A stretch of DNA of 64,000 nucleotides from Alphaproteobacteria bacterium (GCA_021775805.1 JAJFHD010000090.1:1-64000), one strand, 5' to 3'; counted from the stretch's first letter, positions 40,904 to 51,026 are shown. Numbers and translations: made by a program. The notes: generated by a model from the sequence alone, not told the origin.

Positions 40904-42835
40904 CTAGAACGCGATCCTGGCGCCGACGCGACCATGACCGGAGGCTGCCCGATCGGTTCCGTAGCTTGCTTCAAGCCCACCGTACACAGTGACGCCGCCG
41001 CCCGCCGCGTAGGTCGCCGACAGTCCTGCAAAAGCGCTTGCGACCTGATCTTTGCCGCCTGGATCGAAAGCGACAGACTGACCCAACAGGATTGAACGCA
41101 CTTGTCCGCCACCCAGATTGATCCGACCATCGACACCGGCGCGCCCAAGGACCTGCCAGGGACCGGAAGCATCAGGGCGCGAGTTGACCGGCACTTCAAT
41201 TTGTGCCCGTGCCTCTGCCACATGAATCTCCCGGCTTGAGACCGTCAGGGCGGCTATCGATCCGCTTTCAGCATAGTCCTCCAGGAACATCCCGGCATAG
41301 CGCAGACGCAGGCTCGCCCGCGCGCTTTGCGTGCCCAGAGACAAATCCGTTGCCACCGTTATCTCGGGTGAAACAAAGACACCGTCGTATTTCGTTGTCG
41401 CGGCCTCGACGCCATTGACTGCCTGGTTGTTGGCTACGACCCGTGAGGAGTCGAAATCGGCAAGGCCTGCCGTTAGCGCAAAATCGATTGAAGAAGAGCC
41501 TGTGGTCTGCCGGACATAGACACCGGCAAATACGGAATCGATGTCCGTGTCCTGACTGTTTCTGCCCGACTTCACAGTGCCTGCCGATCCGCCGAAGAAT
41601 ATTCCGGCACGTGTGGCTTCGGCGATCTGACCATCGGCCCCGGCGACGACGCCCCCGTACACGTGAGTTCCGGATAACCGGTTGCCGCCATCAGCCTGGT
41701 ACCGGCCGCCGCCGAACACCTGGGCCCACACGCCCCCCTTGCGGGCGCCATCATAAGGAACGCCGCTGACGGCAGAAATCGTACCGCCCGAGCCGTCGCC
41801 AAGCGAGGCAATGTGCGTCGGCGACGTGGCTGTGTTCTGCCGGTTCTGAATCACGCCCAGAACGCCGCCTGCCATATCGGACAGCACTTCATCGCCCAGG
41901 GAAAATGCCGTGGGGTCGACAACGGCGACCGTATTGCCAACCCGCGCGAATGGTTTGCCATAGGTGTCGATGTCGACGGTGCCCGAAGTCTGGAAAGAGA
42001 CGACCATGCTTTCCATGGCGTCGAAAAAGGAGAGTTTGTGTGTACCGCCAGGGTCGCCGTTGAAATTGACCGCGCCGATGATCCTTGAACCCTTGAGCAG
42101 GGTAAGTGAATCCTGTCCGATGCTCAGGCCATTCGACCTAAAATCGATGGCGATTCCGGCTGTACCCTCAATTGTCCCGGAATTTTTGATGTCCGCATCC
42201 CCGGCCGTATCCCGGCTGGCGGTGATGCCGGTGTGTCCACGGATGAGCCCGTCATTCCTGATCTTGCCGAAATGGACCTGAACCCCGGAAAAGTTCGGTG
42301 CGTCGGACCCGATGATGGCGCCAAAATTGACCAGCCTGTCGATCGTGTCGGTAAGGATACCGTGATCGCCACCGATAATGATGCCTTCGTTGATGAGTTC
42401 GTTGATCCGACGGGCCAGAACACCGGTGCCGCCGCCGGTCATCGTGCCGGTATTGGTGACTTTTGTCAGAGTGCCTTCCGAGAATATTGCATTGGTAATC
42501 GTGCCGTTCATGAAACCGGTGTTGAACACGGAGAACGCCGAGCCGACCAGATTTCCGTGAACCCCGTCCTGACCACCGGTAATCGTGCCGTCGTTGCGGA
42601 CAACGGCACCGACCCCATTCACGGTGATGGCAAAGTTGGGCGGGTTGGCACTGCTGACCGTGCCATCTGATCCGATGGCGATCGTATCGCCGGCGTTGAG
42701 GATGACGTCCTGAAGATTAGGCGGGACGGTAATGTCAATGGCATGGGCAACGGCCGATCCCGCAAGAAGCGACGCCACACATACGGATAGTTTTGCAGAT
42801 GCCCGGAATCCCCGAGCCTTGAACGTCCACCCCAT
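40904..42835 (-). CDS. autotransporter outer-membrane protein
   Basis: This is a 643-residue type V secretion protein. Residues 1 to about 32 form an extended signal peptide (RASAKLSVCVASLLAGSAVAHA). The passenger domain (about 35-350) is built of short Asn/Gly/Thr-rich repeats such as NSGTIEG, VTNTGTMTGGG and NDGLIRG, which fold as a right-handed beta-helix. The last about 270 residues form the outer-membrane beta-barrel and end in ARIAF, the terminal aromatic needed for barrel assembly. The role is likely surface adhesion or aggregation. ATG 42835 is preferred, with GGGG about eight bases upstream; ATG 42874 is an alternative. Confidence 0.88.
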   Translation of the reverse strand: MGWTFKARGFRASAKLSVCVASLLAGSAVAHAIDITVPPNLQDVILNAGDTIAIGSDGTVSSANPPNFAITVNGVGAVVRNDGTITGGQDGVHGNLVGSAFSVFNTGFMNGTITNAIFSEGTLTKVTNTGTMTGGGTGVLARRINELINEGIIIGGDHGILTDTIDRLVNFGAIIGSDAPNFSGVQVHFGKIRNDGLIRGHTGITASRDTAGDADIKNSGTIEGTAGIAIDFRSNGLSIGQDSLTLLKGSRIIGAVNFNGDPGGTHKLSFFDAMESMVVSFQTSGTVDIDTYGKPFARVGNTVAVVDPTAFSLGDEVLSDMAGGVLGVIQNRQNTATSPTHIASLGDGSGGTISAVSGVPYDGARKGGVWAQVFGGGRYQADGGNRLSGTHVYGGVVAGADGQIAEATRAGIFFGGSAGTVKSGRNSQDTDIDSVFAGVYVRQTTGSSSIDFALTAGLADFDSSRVVANNQAVNGVEAATTKYDGVFVSPEITVATDLSLGTQSARASLRLRYAGMFLEDYAESGSIAALTVSSREIHVAEARAQIEVPVNSRPDASGPWQVLGRAGVDGRINLGGGQVRSILLGQSVAFDPGGKDQVASAFAGLSATYAAGGGVTVYGGLEASYGTDRAASGHGRVGARIAF

Positions 42836-43110
42836 GCCGCAGCCCCGTCTGTCGCCCATTGATAGACATGCCACGGTACGCAGTGCGTGCCCTGCCCGGG
42901 GAAAAGGAAACTGTCACTCAATACAGTCCCGGACGGTATTTGTTCTTGTACGGAGCAAGCGTGAATTGCGGGCAGCCGACTCGTCAATGTGTAGTTGGCG
43001 TAGATTCCAGGGTATCGGGAGTTTTCCACGGTTTTTTGCGTTTGGTGCCGGCATCGGCACGTTATTTGTCAGGGCGTCGATCCGTCTCGACGGACGAATC
43101 GAAAGCCCTA

Positions 43111-45165
43111 TCAATCATGCTGACCGATCAGCACCCTGTCGCGGTCCGATCTGATTGAACCCTGGTCAATGCCCAGTTCCCGGCCCGCCTTGTGCCCGGC
43201 ATAGACCGCCGCTGCGATCAATGATGGCTGGCGGCAGTCGCCGATCCGTCGCACGGATTTGATGCCCGCGTCGGCCCAGCGCGCCTCATGTTCCCTGAGA
43301 GCATGATAAAGCTCGTCCTGCGGTTCGCGCGACGTCACCATGACGACTGAGCCGGCGGCGACACTCTTCTCGTTGCCGGAATAGACGCAACTCAGCCTGG
43401 CCTGCGCGCCGTCAAATCCTTCCATTTGGTGCGACACGACAATATCGACACCCAGTTCGATCAGGCGCGCCTGGGTGCGGAACTGCTCTTCGGTGAAATA
43501 GCTCCAGGATCCGGCAATCCCTTCGCTTGTTACATAGGTGACGGCGAGTCCCTTTTGCGCCAGTGTTTGGGCCATGACCGGACCCATGTAATAATGATCG
43601 TCGTCAAAAACCACGACCGGGCCTTGGGGGACGGCTCCATCCATGATGTCGTCCGGCGTCAACAGACCCTGGCTCTCCAATTCCGGTCCGGGCACACTGT
43701 TGTGCCGGCCAAGCCCATTCCGGCGCCAGCGTGCACCGGTGGCCACCAGCACATGTTCGGCACCGAATTCGAATACGGTATCCACGTCCATCCGGCTTTC
43801 GGGGTACAGCGAGACGTTTGCCAGTTTGTCGATCTGACCGAGCCGATAGTCGCGTACCCTTGCCCATTCAGACAACCCGGCCATTGCGCTCTCGCGGGTG
43901 ACCCGACCTCCTAAGTTCCGAGCCGCATCCGCAAGGGCCACCGTGAACCCGCGCTTGCCCAGAATGTGGGCCGCCTCCAGTCCAGCCGGCCCGCCGCCGA
44001 CGATCAGCACAGAGCCAACGCCACCTGGTCCGGCATTCTCGGGATGCCAGCCCGCGCGCCACTCTTCGCCCATGGTCGGGTTTTGCGTGCACCGGAGCGG
44101 CGTTCCCAGCGAGTTGCTCGAGTAGCAGATGTTGCAGCCGATGCACTCGCGGATATCTTCCGGGTGACCGTCTCTGATTTTTGCAGGCAGGAACGGATCG
44201 GCGATAGAGGGGCGTGCTGCGCCGACAAAGTCGAGGACACCACGCTTGATCTGGGAAACCATGATGTCGGGCGAGGTAAACCGTCCGACGCTGACGACCG
44301 GCTTTCCAGTCAATTCCTTTACGTAGGCGACCTGGTCCTCAAGGGCGGCTTCCTTGACGAACCGCGACGATCCCATCTCGAGCGAATAGTCGGCGGGCAC
44401 CAGATCCCACAGGTCAGGCAGGGTGCCGATTGCCGACAGCATGTCCCGGGCTTCTTCGGAGCTGACGTGGTCGTCGCCCTGACCGCCGACCGAAAACCGG
44501 ACAGCGACGGCGCAAGCGTCGCCCACCGCGTCGAGCGTGTCCTCGATCAATTCGCGGGTGAACCTGATCCGGTTTTCCAGACTGCCGCCATACTCATCCG
44601 TGCGGTCATTCAGCGACCGTGACAGGAACTCCCACAAAAGATAGCCGTGGGCAGGATATACATAAACGATGTCAAAGCCCGCATCGCGGGCCCGCAAAGC
44701 GGCCGCCTTGTGCCAGTGGCGCAAGGCCTTGATGTCCGATTTGTCCATGCGCTGCGACTGCACCGGATCGGTGGCGCTGTTGAGCGAACGCACGCCAAGT
44801 GTCGGCTGCCGCGTCAACAGGTTCGAGGCATAGCTGCCCGCATGCCACAGTTCCACGCCGGCGAGGCTGCCATGGTGATGAACGGCGTCCGCCAGGGCGG
44901 ACAGATTGCGAACGTCACCGTCGTCCCACAGCGTGGCATAGGGGTAGGGCGTATCATCGGATGTTTCATGGATCGAGCAATATTCCGTACACACAACGCC
45001 CCAACCGCCCTCGGCCTTCATACCGCGCATGGCGGCAAGTGTATTGGGACGCAGATATCCCATGCCGGAGCAATGGGGCACCTGATAGAACCGGTTTGGC
45101 GCGGTCACTGGACCGATCTTGAGAGGCTCGAACAGGATGTCGTAACGGGGGTCTCGGGAGGTCAT
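43111..45165 (-). CDS. trimethylamine/dimethylamine dehydrogenase-like flavoprotein
   Basis: This 684-residue flavoprotein has an N-terminal old-yellow-enzyme TIM barrel, a 4Fe-4S site and a C-terminal FAD/NAD-like domain, as in trimethylamine dehydrogenase. Cys32 in FYQVPHCSGMG matches the covalent FMN cysteine. The iron-sulfur cysteines are in CIGCNICY and the LRCTQN segment. The Tyr of TEYCSI and the YxxAH catalytic pair (VYVYPAHGYL) are present. By memory alignment, two of the three aromatic bowl residues that bind trimethylammonium appear lost, so the substrate is probably another amine, possibly histamine, dimethylamine or N-methylproline-like. The enzyme passes electrons to electron-transfer flavoprotein. 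Confidence 0.85.
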   Translation of the reverse strand: MTSRDPRYDILFEPLKIGPVTAPNRFYQVPHCSGMGYLRPNTLAAMRGMKAEGGWGVVCTEYCSIHETSDDTPYPYATLWDDGDVRNLSALADAVHHHGSLAGVELWHAGSYASNLLTRQPTLGVRSLNSATDPVQSQRMDKSDIKALRHWHKAAALRARDAGFDIVYVYPAHGYLLWEFLSRSLNDRTDEYGGSLENRIRFTRELIEDTLDAVGDACAVAVRFSVGGQGDDHVSSEEARDMLSAIGTLPDLWDLVPADYSLEMGSSRFVKEAALEDQVAYVKELTGKPVVSVGRFTSPDIMVSQIKRGVLDFVGAARPSIADPFLPAKIRDGHPEDIRECIGCNICYSSNSLGTPLRCTQNPTMGEEWRAGWHPENAGPGGVGSVLIVGGGPAGLEAAHILGKRGFTVALADAARNLGGRVTRESAMAGLSEWARVRDYRLGQIDKLANVSLYPESRMDVDTVFEFGAEHVLVATGARWRRNGLGRHNSVPGPELESQGLLTPDDIMDGAVPQGPVVVFDDDHYYMGPVMAQTLAQKGLAVTYVTSEGIAGSWSYFTEEQFRTQARLIELGVDIVVSHQMEGFDGAQARLSCVYSGNEKSVAAGSVVMVTSREPQDELYHALREHEARWADAGIKSVRRIGDCRQPSLIAAAVYAGHKAGRELGIDQGSIRSDRDRVLIGQHD

Positions 45166-45525
45166 TTTGAATCTCCGTTCAATATGAGCGGCACTATGCC
45201 CGGCACGCTAGTCCTTGCCAAGGTGGTGGATATGCGTAAACGCAATTGTCGGATTGCCGACGACCGGGATGTGCATAAGTCTGCAATCGAGTGATTTGGC
45301 TGAGGAAATTTGCTATGACCATAAGAGGCCAAATGCGGAGAAACGGCAAATTCAGGTCGTTTTTTCACTTTACACAAGGCAGCGTTCTAAGTAATTGATG
45401 AATAATGATAATTCGGATCGAAAAACTTTCGAAATACCGATTTCCCAGCATGCAAGAATTGTGAACCACAGACAAATCACTATATGTCACTACAGGCATA
45501 GGAACTATTTTCAAGGGGTAGATGC
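45166..45525. other. divergent promoter region upstream of the five-gene operon
   Basis: This 360-base gap separates two divergent transcripts. It is AT-rich compared with the neighbouring genes. A promoter-like pair lies at 45459-45486. AAGGGG lies seven bases before ATG 45526. No repeat or operator of known type was recognised. Confidence 0.5.
45459..45486 (+). promoter_or_regulatory. candidate sigma-70-type promoter
   Basis: TTGTGA (45459-45464) and TATATG (45481-45486) are spaced by 16 bases, about 40 bases before the first gene of the operon. The match to TTGACA-N17-TATAAT is partial, so it is only a candidate. Confidence 0.3.
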
Positions 45526-46614
45526 ATGATAGAGACCCAGAAACTCGACCAGGAAATTGAAAAAACCAAGGGTATTATGGAGGAGATGCGCTCGAAGATC
45601 AGCGCAAGTGACACTCTTCTGGACAAGATCGCCCAACAGGGCGAGACGATCGGCGAGGTCGATTTCGATATCGAGAACGCGCGGATCGAGGACGTTCTCG
45701 AACAGCAAAAAACGATGGAAGCCAACATTGCCGATCTGATCATCGGGCTCGAGGATGTCACCAACTCCTTTGGCTCCGAGTTCCAGAGCATGCAGGAATA
45801 CAGCATGTCCGAAACACTGGTCGGCTGGTTTTCAGAGAATAAGGCGAAGTCCATGCGCAACGACCGCGTGCGCACCACTTCCCTTGCCGGCAACCTGCAG
45901 GACCTGCTTGGCAAGTCAAACGTCATTGTTCGTATTCTCAAGGACCAGAAGGCCATTCTTGAAGAGCGCTATGCGACCTCGGAAGCCAGCCTGAAGACGG
46001 TCATCGAACGTCGCCAGGCCGTCACTGAGGAACTCAAGGCCAAGCAGGCCCGCATCGAGGAACTCAATCCGCTATTGCTGGATATCGAAAACCAGATATC
46101 AGCGTCAACCGACCAGGCCGAGCGCACCAGGCTCGAGGGCGAGCGTTCTGCCATGGCCACGGAATACAACGAGGCTCAGGCCAAGGAACAGGAATTGCTG
46201 GCAGCCTCCCAGACGCTGGAGCGTTATACCTCCATGTTCCAAACCTTCGTTGACAGCCTGAACAATCAGATCGCAGCCCAGAGCACGCTGATCAACAAGC
46301 TGTCGATCGACACGGAGCAGCGCGTGGTTCTTTACAAATCGCTGGAAGACTCATTGAAGACAGCTGCCCAGCAGGAGGTAGCCCACCAGATTAATACGCT
46401 GGGCTCCAAAGTCGACACCGCTGCCGAGGAAACCATGGCAGGCATAGGAGCGGCCGCTCAGTCGCATATTGCGGATTTGCTGGAGCTTCACGAAAAGAAC
46501 ATGGTCAGCACCGAGGAAATCCAGCGCCGCAAGAAACTGGCCGACGATGCCTTTGCCAGGCGGTTTTCCGAAGTATTGGAAAAGCACGAAACGTCAAACT
46601 ACGTATCGCAGTAA
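45526..46614 (+). CDS. coiled-coil protein, first gene of five-gene operon
   Basis: This 362-residue protein is almost entirely alpha-helical coiled coil with many Glu/Lys/Gln heptads (for example IEKTKGIMEEMRSKISASD and KAKQARIEELNPLLLDIENQ). There is no signal peptide or membrane helix, so it is cytoplasmic. I recognise no enzyme motif. It resembles the DUF6384-type proteins I recall from related bacteria, but this is unverified. Its tail includes a helical segment near residues 230-330 that could pack on a membrane or partner. It is followed after 24 bases by the next gene, and the five genes share spacing and orientation, so it is likely a structural or scaffold subunit. Confidence 0.8.
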   Translation: MIETQKLDQEIEKTKGIMEEMRSKISASDTLLDKIAQQGETIGEVDFDIENARIEDVLEQQKTMEANIADLIIGLEDVTNSFGSEFQSMQEYSMSETLVGWFSENKAKSMRNDRVRTTSLAGNLQDLLGKSNVIVRILKDQKAILEERYATSEASLKTVIERRQAVTEELKAKQARIEELNPLLLDIENQISASTDQAERTRLEGERSAMATEYNEAQAKEQELLAASQTLERYTSMFQTFVDSLNNQIAAQSTLINKLSIDTEQRVVLYKSLEDSLKTAAQQEVAHQINTLGSKVDTAAEETMAGIGAAAQSHIADLLELHEKNMVSTEEIQRRKKLADDAFARRFSEVLEKHETSNYVSQ

Positions 46615-46638
46615 CGCCGTGCGGGGAGACATTCGCTG

Positions 46639-47787
46639 ATGACGATGCTTCCCGACGGGATCGATCGCTATTTCCTGGCGACCGACCGGGCCTTTGCAGC
46701 CCTCGATCAGGTCTACCGGCCCGATGCGGGACCCTGGGGCAAACGCCACGACATCGTCTACGGCGTTGTCCAGGAGTATCTGGAACGGTTGCGCAACAGT
46801 TTCCGGGCGCTGCATCTGCACTGTCATTTTGCCGACAGCTTCAAGATCGACATCAAGGATTCTGGCTTCCCGATCTTCCGACACATGCTGGAAATTCAGG
46901 AAGACGTTGGCCAGGCCGACAAGATGTTGGAGGACCTTGAGCCGGCCGGGCAGATCCGTCACGACATGCTCGATGCCCTGCTGAAGCAAAAGCGGTTCCC
47001 GACGGAACAACAGAAGGCCATGGCCCAGCGTCTCTATTTCGAAACATTGTCGAAGGGACATCTGTTTCTCCAGCGCTCGACACCAAGAACCGTCCGCTGG
47101 TCGGTCAACAAACGCAACAAGCGGCCGTTCTATGTGGTGCGCTGGGCAAGTTATGACGGTGTGTCCAATCTGCCCATGGCCTACATCGCGGTGATTGAAG
47201 ACTCCTCTGACGACGCTGAACCGCCGCCCAAACGCGGTGGCAAGAAAAACAAGAAGTCCGGCTCCGAACCGTCGGCCATGAGAGGGTTGCCTAACCGTGA
47301 CGTCAGCGAGGCCTTTATCGAGTTTGCCGCCAAGCACTCGAGTTACAGTTTGAACCTGACGTCGATCGCGACTGCCCTGGACCAGGATTTCAAATACCTT
47401 CACCCGAAGCAGATCAGACGCATTGTCATGGGTCCGTTCTGTGCCGGCGGGCTGACGTCGCACAACGAAAAGGTTAACCGGATCCTTGAAGGTGTCGGCG
47501 ACCCGGGTCAGAGTTGGCTCTTGAACTGGACGATGCAGGAAATTCATTCCCAGGAGGAAAAGCCGGCCAAATGGGGATTGTGGGGTGGAACCCAGGCGCA
47601 GGAGATTTATTTCGTCGACACCGCCGACATCGACTGTGTGCAGCACGGCGTCAGCGCGATGGAACGCCACGCCCTCGTTCCCCACGAGGCCTATCAGGCA
47701 GCCTACGCGCACGATCCCGAAGCAGGGATATTCGATGGTTACGACTGTCACATCGTAACCGAAGACAACATTCTGAGGCATATATGA
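46639..47787 (+). CDS. uncharacterised protein, second gene of five-gene operon
   Basis: This 382-residue soluble protein has no signal peptide, membrane helix or known catalytic motif that I can identify. It contains aromatic and basic segments (for example LHLHCHFADSFKIDIKD) and a lysine-rich linker (PPKRGGKKNKKSGSEP, residues about 195-210). The C-terminal half looks like a mixed alpha/beta domain. The gene lies 24 bases after the coiled-coil gene and seven before the AAA ATPase gene, so it is likely part of the same complex. No family is recognised. GGGGAG lies upstream of ATG 46639. Confidence 0.75.
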   Translation: MTMLPDGIDRYFLATDRAFAALDQVYRPDAGPWGKRHDIVYGVVQEYLERLRNSFRALHLHCHFADSFKIDIKDSGFPIFRHMLEIQEDVGQADKMLEDLEPAGQIRHDMLDALLKQKRFPTEQQKAMAQRLYFETLSKGHLFLQRSTPRTVRWSVNKRNKRPFYVVRWASYDGVSNLPMAYIAVIEDSSDDAEPPPKRGGKKNKKSGSEPSAMRGLPNRDVSEAFIEFAAKHSSYSLNLTSIATALDQDFKYLHPKQIRRIVMGPFCAGGLTSHNEKVNRILEGVGDPGQSWLLNWTMQEIHSQEEKPAKWGLWGGTQAQEIYFVDTADIDCVQHGVSAMERHALVPHEAYQAAYAHDPEAGIFDGYDCHIVTEDNILRHI

Positions 47788-47794
47788 GGCCCCC

Positions 47795-49708
47795 ATGGAC
47801 ATCGGACTGACCACATTGCGCGAAGAAGACATTGCCAAGCACTTGTCGATGGCGCAGTCCATGATCGAGCGCACCAGCGTGACGATCCCCGATGAAGACG
47901 GTCGATCGTCTACGGAAATCGCGGGAACCCGACGGCGTTTTGTCAGCACGGTTTCAACCGGCGGTCTCAAGCGTTCAGCCGATGTACGGGTCGTTCAAAC
48001 CATCGCCGCGATCTCACCGGACGACCAGATGATGTCGATCGCCCAACACGGTCTGACCTTCCGTCTTCGCCGGGCGCTGGCCGTCGGCTATGCCGTGCGC
48101 GATGTCTTTGCACGCCAGACCGAACTTGAAAGCCTGAATCAGCAGAACAAGTCGTCGCCCTTGACCGGCGATACCGCAACACGGTTTCACAAACTGCTGG
48201 GGACCGGCGCTTTTGTGTCGTTGTTCACGGCGGCCAGTTACCTGCTCCAGAACATAGAAGCCGATGCACAACCCGTCGGCGAGACACCCGATCCCATTTT
48301 CGACTTCGATACCGCGCCTGAAGCCTACAAGGCCTTTCTTTACGGTCTGGCCCAGTCGATCGAAGGATCCCCGGACGACGAGCAGATGCTGGCAAGAGCC
48401 AAGGCGTTTGCCCGCGCGACCCTTGAAGGGTTGATGGCCAGGCGCGCTCGATTCGAACATCTGTCGGTATTTGAAGAAACCCACATCCGGCTCGACGGCG
48501 ACGACTTCACGCTCAACGGTTTCGACATCGAAGAGCGCTCAAGGCGCAAGCCCCTGGTCATGACGTTCAAGAAACCCAACGAGGTGATCGGCAACCACAT
48601 TGCCAAGTACCAGTCGATGAAGCTGGCCAAGATGCTGATGGCCTACGACTTCGACCGCCAGTTGAATCCGTTTGTGGAACTGGGCGGCTTTCTGTTCACG
48701 TTCATCGGTGACGGCTACCCCGGCACCGGCAAGACAACCCTGATCCAGATGATTGCCGGCATCATGAAGGACTACTGCGATACCGCCGGATATGCATTCC
48801 ACTATGAGAATTTCGGTGTCGACCAGATCAGCTCCTACCAGGGCAAATCGGGCCAGAACTGCAAGCAGTTCATCACCAACGTCATGGACACCCGCGTCAT
48901 CGGCTTCGGCACTGTCGACGATATCGATCAGGTGGCAGCCAAACGCAGCGACGACCGTTCGTCCGCCGGGCAACAGGAAATTACGGCCGTCCTGATGGAG
49001 AGCTTTTCCGGCGCCAACACGGTGGTGCGTGGCAACTGCTCGTTTGGCATGTTCTCCAATTATCCCGAAAACGTCGACGATGCCCTGCGCCAACGCGCCG
49101 GTGCCCGCTGGGTCGTCAACGGCCCGCAGACTGCAGACGATTATATCGACATCTTTGCGCTGCTCGCCGGCAAGAACCATGACATTCCCGTTGGCGATCA
49201 CGAGCTCTACGCCGCCCAGAAAATCGAGGAGGCGGTGGCCACCGTATACGAGGAGCACAACCGGCCCCATGAAGAAGGCCTTGCAAAGGTTTTCGACCGC
49301 CTGACATCGGAGATCGGCAAGCCCGATACCTTGGCAGAAATCGGGCGTTACCTTCATGGCATCAAGGAAGCCGAACCGCGCTTTACCGGCCGCGCCATCA
49401 AGAACATCACCGACGCCGTCAAGATGCGGGCCATGGATATCGAGTTGCCTGACGAGTGGTTCGAGACCCCTGAGGTGTTCATGCACCAGCCATACGATAC
49501 CAAGCTTGCCATGGTGTCCGAACTGCGTGGGCCGATCACCATCGACATGATGATCCAGGAGATCAACCGCTACGCCGACTCCGAGTTCCGCTACACCGAC
49601 AAGTCCGACGCAACGGCTGTCGAACGGATCGTGCGCGATCAGCGTGTGCGCGAACGCGCAGCCGGAGAGATTGCCGACCTGAAAGGCAAGGGCCTATGGA
49701 ACGCCTGA
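47795..49708 (+). CDS. AAA+ ATPase, third gene of five-gene operon
   Basis: This 637-residue protein has an extended N-terminal region (residues 1-295) without known domain, followed by an AAA+ module. The Walker A loop is GDGYPGTGKTT (306-316). A Walker B-like run VIGFGTVDDID is at 369-378. A sensor-like region with candidate Arg-finger residues (DDALRQRAGARW) follows near 428-439. Known biology: AAA+ proteins remodel proteins or complexes using ATP. The protein has no signal or membrane segment. The gene overlaps the next by 13 bases, a strong sign of coupled translation. The family is not recognised beyond AAA+. Confidence 0.88.
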   Translation: MDIGLTTLREEDIAKHLSMAQSMIERTSVTIPDEDGRSSTEIAGTRRRFVSTVSTGGLKRSADVRVVQTIAAISPDDQMMSIAQHGLTFRLRRALAVGYAVRDVFARQTELESLNQQNKSSPLTGDTATRFHKLLGTGAFVSLFTAASYLLQNIEADAQPVGETPDPIFDFDTAPEAYKAFLYGLAQSIEGSPDDEQMLARAKAFARATLEGLMARRARFEHLSVFEETHIRLDGDDFTLNGFDIEERSRRKPLVMTFKKPNEVIGNHIAKYQSMKLAKMLMAYDFDRQLNPFVELGGFLFTFIGDGYPGTGKTTLIQMIAGIMKDYCDTAGYAFHYENFGVDQISSYQGKSGQNCKQFITNVMDTRVIGFGTVDDIDQVAAKRSDDRSSAGQQEITAVLMESFSGANTVVRGNCSFGMFSNYPENVDDALRQRAGARWVVNGPQTADDYIDIFALLAGKNHDIPVGDHELYAAQKIEEAVATVYEEHNRPHEEGLAKVFDRLTSEIGKPDTLAEIGRYLHGIKEAEPRFTGRAIKNITDAVKMRAMDIELPDEWFETPEVFMHQPYDTKLAMVSELRGPITIDMMIQEINRYADSEFRYTDKSDATAVERIVRDQRVRERAAGEIADLKGKGLWNA

Positions 49709-50967
49709 TCGACAACGCGCTCCGGTTCGGTGGGCTGATGGAGATCAGCCAGCCTCACCAGGTGGAGCGTTACAACACAGCGCTTGAAGGTCTCGGCCTG
49801 CCGAGAACCAAGTGTACAAGTTTCTCGATCGATGCCACCGGCTTTTCTCCCGAAGTGGCCGAGGACCTTGGCAACCGGCAGTATCTGGACCCCAACGGCG
49901 TCAACCGGCGTTTTATTATCCTGTCGCCGTCACAGGGCGAGTTGCCGGTCGTCTCGATCAATTTCTCTTCAACGACCGAGATCGTGAAGGAATTCTTCCG
50001 CCGCAACGCGGAGGCGTTGCAGTTGCTGACCCTGAAGGATGCGGTCTACGGCGAGATTGAGAACTCCACCTACCGGGTCGACGATCTTGACGACGTGCTG
50101 TCGATCAAACAGGTCGAATTCAAGCTTTCAACTGTCAATGCCCTGCTGGACAAGGCCGGCCAGTTGCAGGAACTCATCGAGCGGTTCCACCGGGAAGAAG
50201 ATGCCTGGATGGACGACGACCTGCTCGACGAAATGCTCGGACTTGGAAAAATCTGCGGCGACGTAAGGCACAACAAGCTTGTCCCTCGGCACCGGCAGTT
50301 CGAACAGCGCTCGTTCTGGACCCGGCATTTCGACGGAATCTACGTGCTTCATGAAGAAAATGGAGAGACCGTAGTCATCGGTGGCGACCACGTGTCGGAT
50401 ATCGCACGCAAGCCCGACCGGTGCATATCGTTTTCCGAGACCGAGGATGTCTATCGCTATCTCTGGCAGACCGGCCGGCTGGAGCCCTTCAACCCGGACT
50501 GGCTGGCGTCGTCACGGATACTGGAAAACCGCATGGACTACTATGTCCGCCATGCGGTCACCCACCTTGAGCCCGAACGCAATCTGATAACGCTCGACAA
50601 CATGTGGATCAGCAACTGGGTGCGCAATCACCTGGATGATATCGCCCATGACGGGGCATTCAACTTCCTCAGCCGTGTCCGCAAGGTTGCCGACAGCGGC
50701 GGCCGGTTTGACATTGACGACGTTCCCGCCGACCACAGGTTCCTGGCGGTCAGGGCAAAGCCCGGCCATGCCGACTCTGCGCTCGTCAACCGGTTGATTT
50801 CGGAATACATACCCTTTGATTTTGTCACCCGTTTCATTGTGAACAAGGAACGCTTCTACAAAGACTATCCCGATTATCCCGACGCCTATCGGGACTATAT
50901 CGTTCACATCATTACGTCCTCGTTCTTTCCCGACAAAGAGAGTTTCTGGCGTCGGATGTTTGAATGA
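49696..50967 (+). CDS. uncharacterised protein, fourth gene of five-gene operon
   Basis: This is a 423-residue soluble protein. It has an N-terminal region with Asp/Asn-rich conserved-looking segments and a C-terminal helical part. I recognise no catalytic motif; it may match the DUF6638-type family recalled from related bacteria, but that is unverified. Its start overlaps the AAA gene by 13 bases, so translation is coupled. The likely role is an adaptor for the ATPase. It ends 59 bases before the DUF2333 gene. The C-terminus ends in an aromatic-basic segment (FWRRMFE). Confidence 0.75.
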   Translation: MERLIDNALRFGGLMEISQPHQVERYNTALEGLGLPRTKCTSFSIDATGFSPEVAEDLGNRQYLDPNGVNRRFIILSPSQGELPVVSINFSSTTEIVKEFFRRNAEALQLLTLKDAVYGEIENSTYRVDDLDDVLSIKQVEFKLSTVNALLDKAGQLQELIERFHREEDAWMDDDLLDEMLGLGKICGDVRHNKLVPRHRQFEQRSFWTRHFDGIYVLHEENGETVVIGGDHVSDIARKPDRCISFSETEDVYRYLWQTGRLEPFNPDWLASSRILENRMDYYVRHAVTHLEPERNLITLDNMWISNWVRNHLDDIAHDGAFNFLSRVRKVADSGGRFDIDDVPADHRFLAVRAKPGHADSALVNRLISEYIPFDFVTRFIVNKERFYKDYPDYPDAYRDYIVHIITSSFFPDKESFWRRMFE

Positions 50968-51026
50968 CGTTCACATGAGCCGGTCAAACGATGCCGTGTC
51001 CCACTTAGCCCGCAGGAGCAAATCCA

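Noticed and set aside
41000..41223. N-terminal extension of the arginase-family frame to 41223
   Set aside because: It runs antisense-like through the coding part of the autotransporter gene and shows no family similarity; ATG 40818 gives a normal length.
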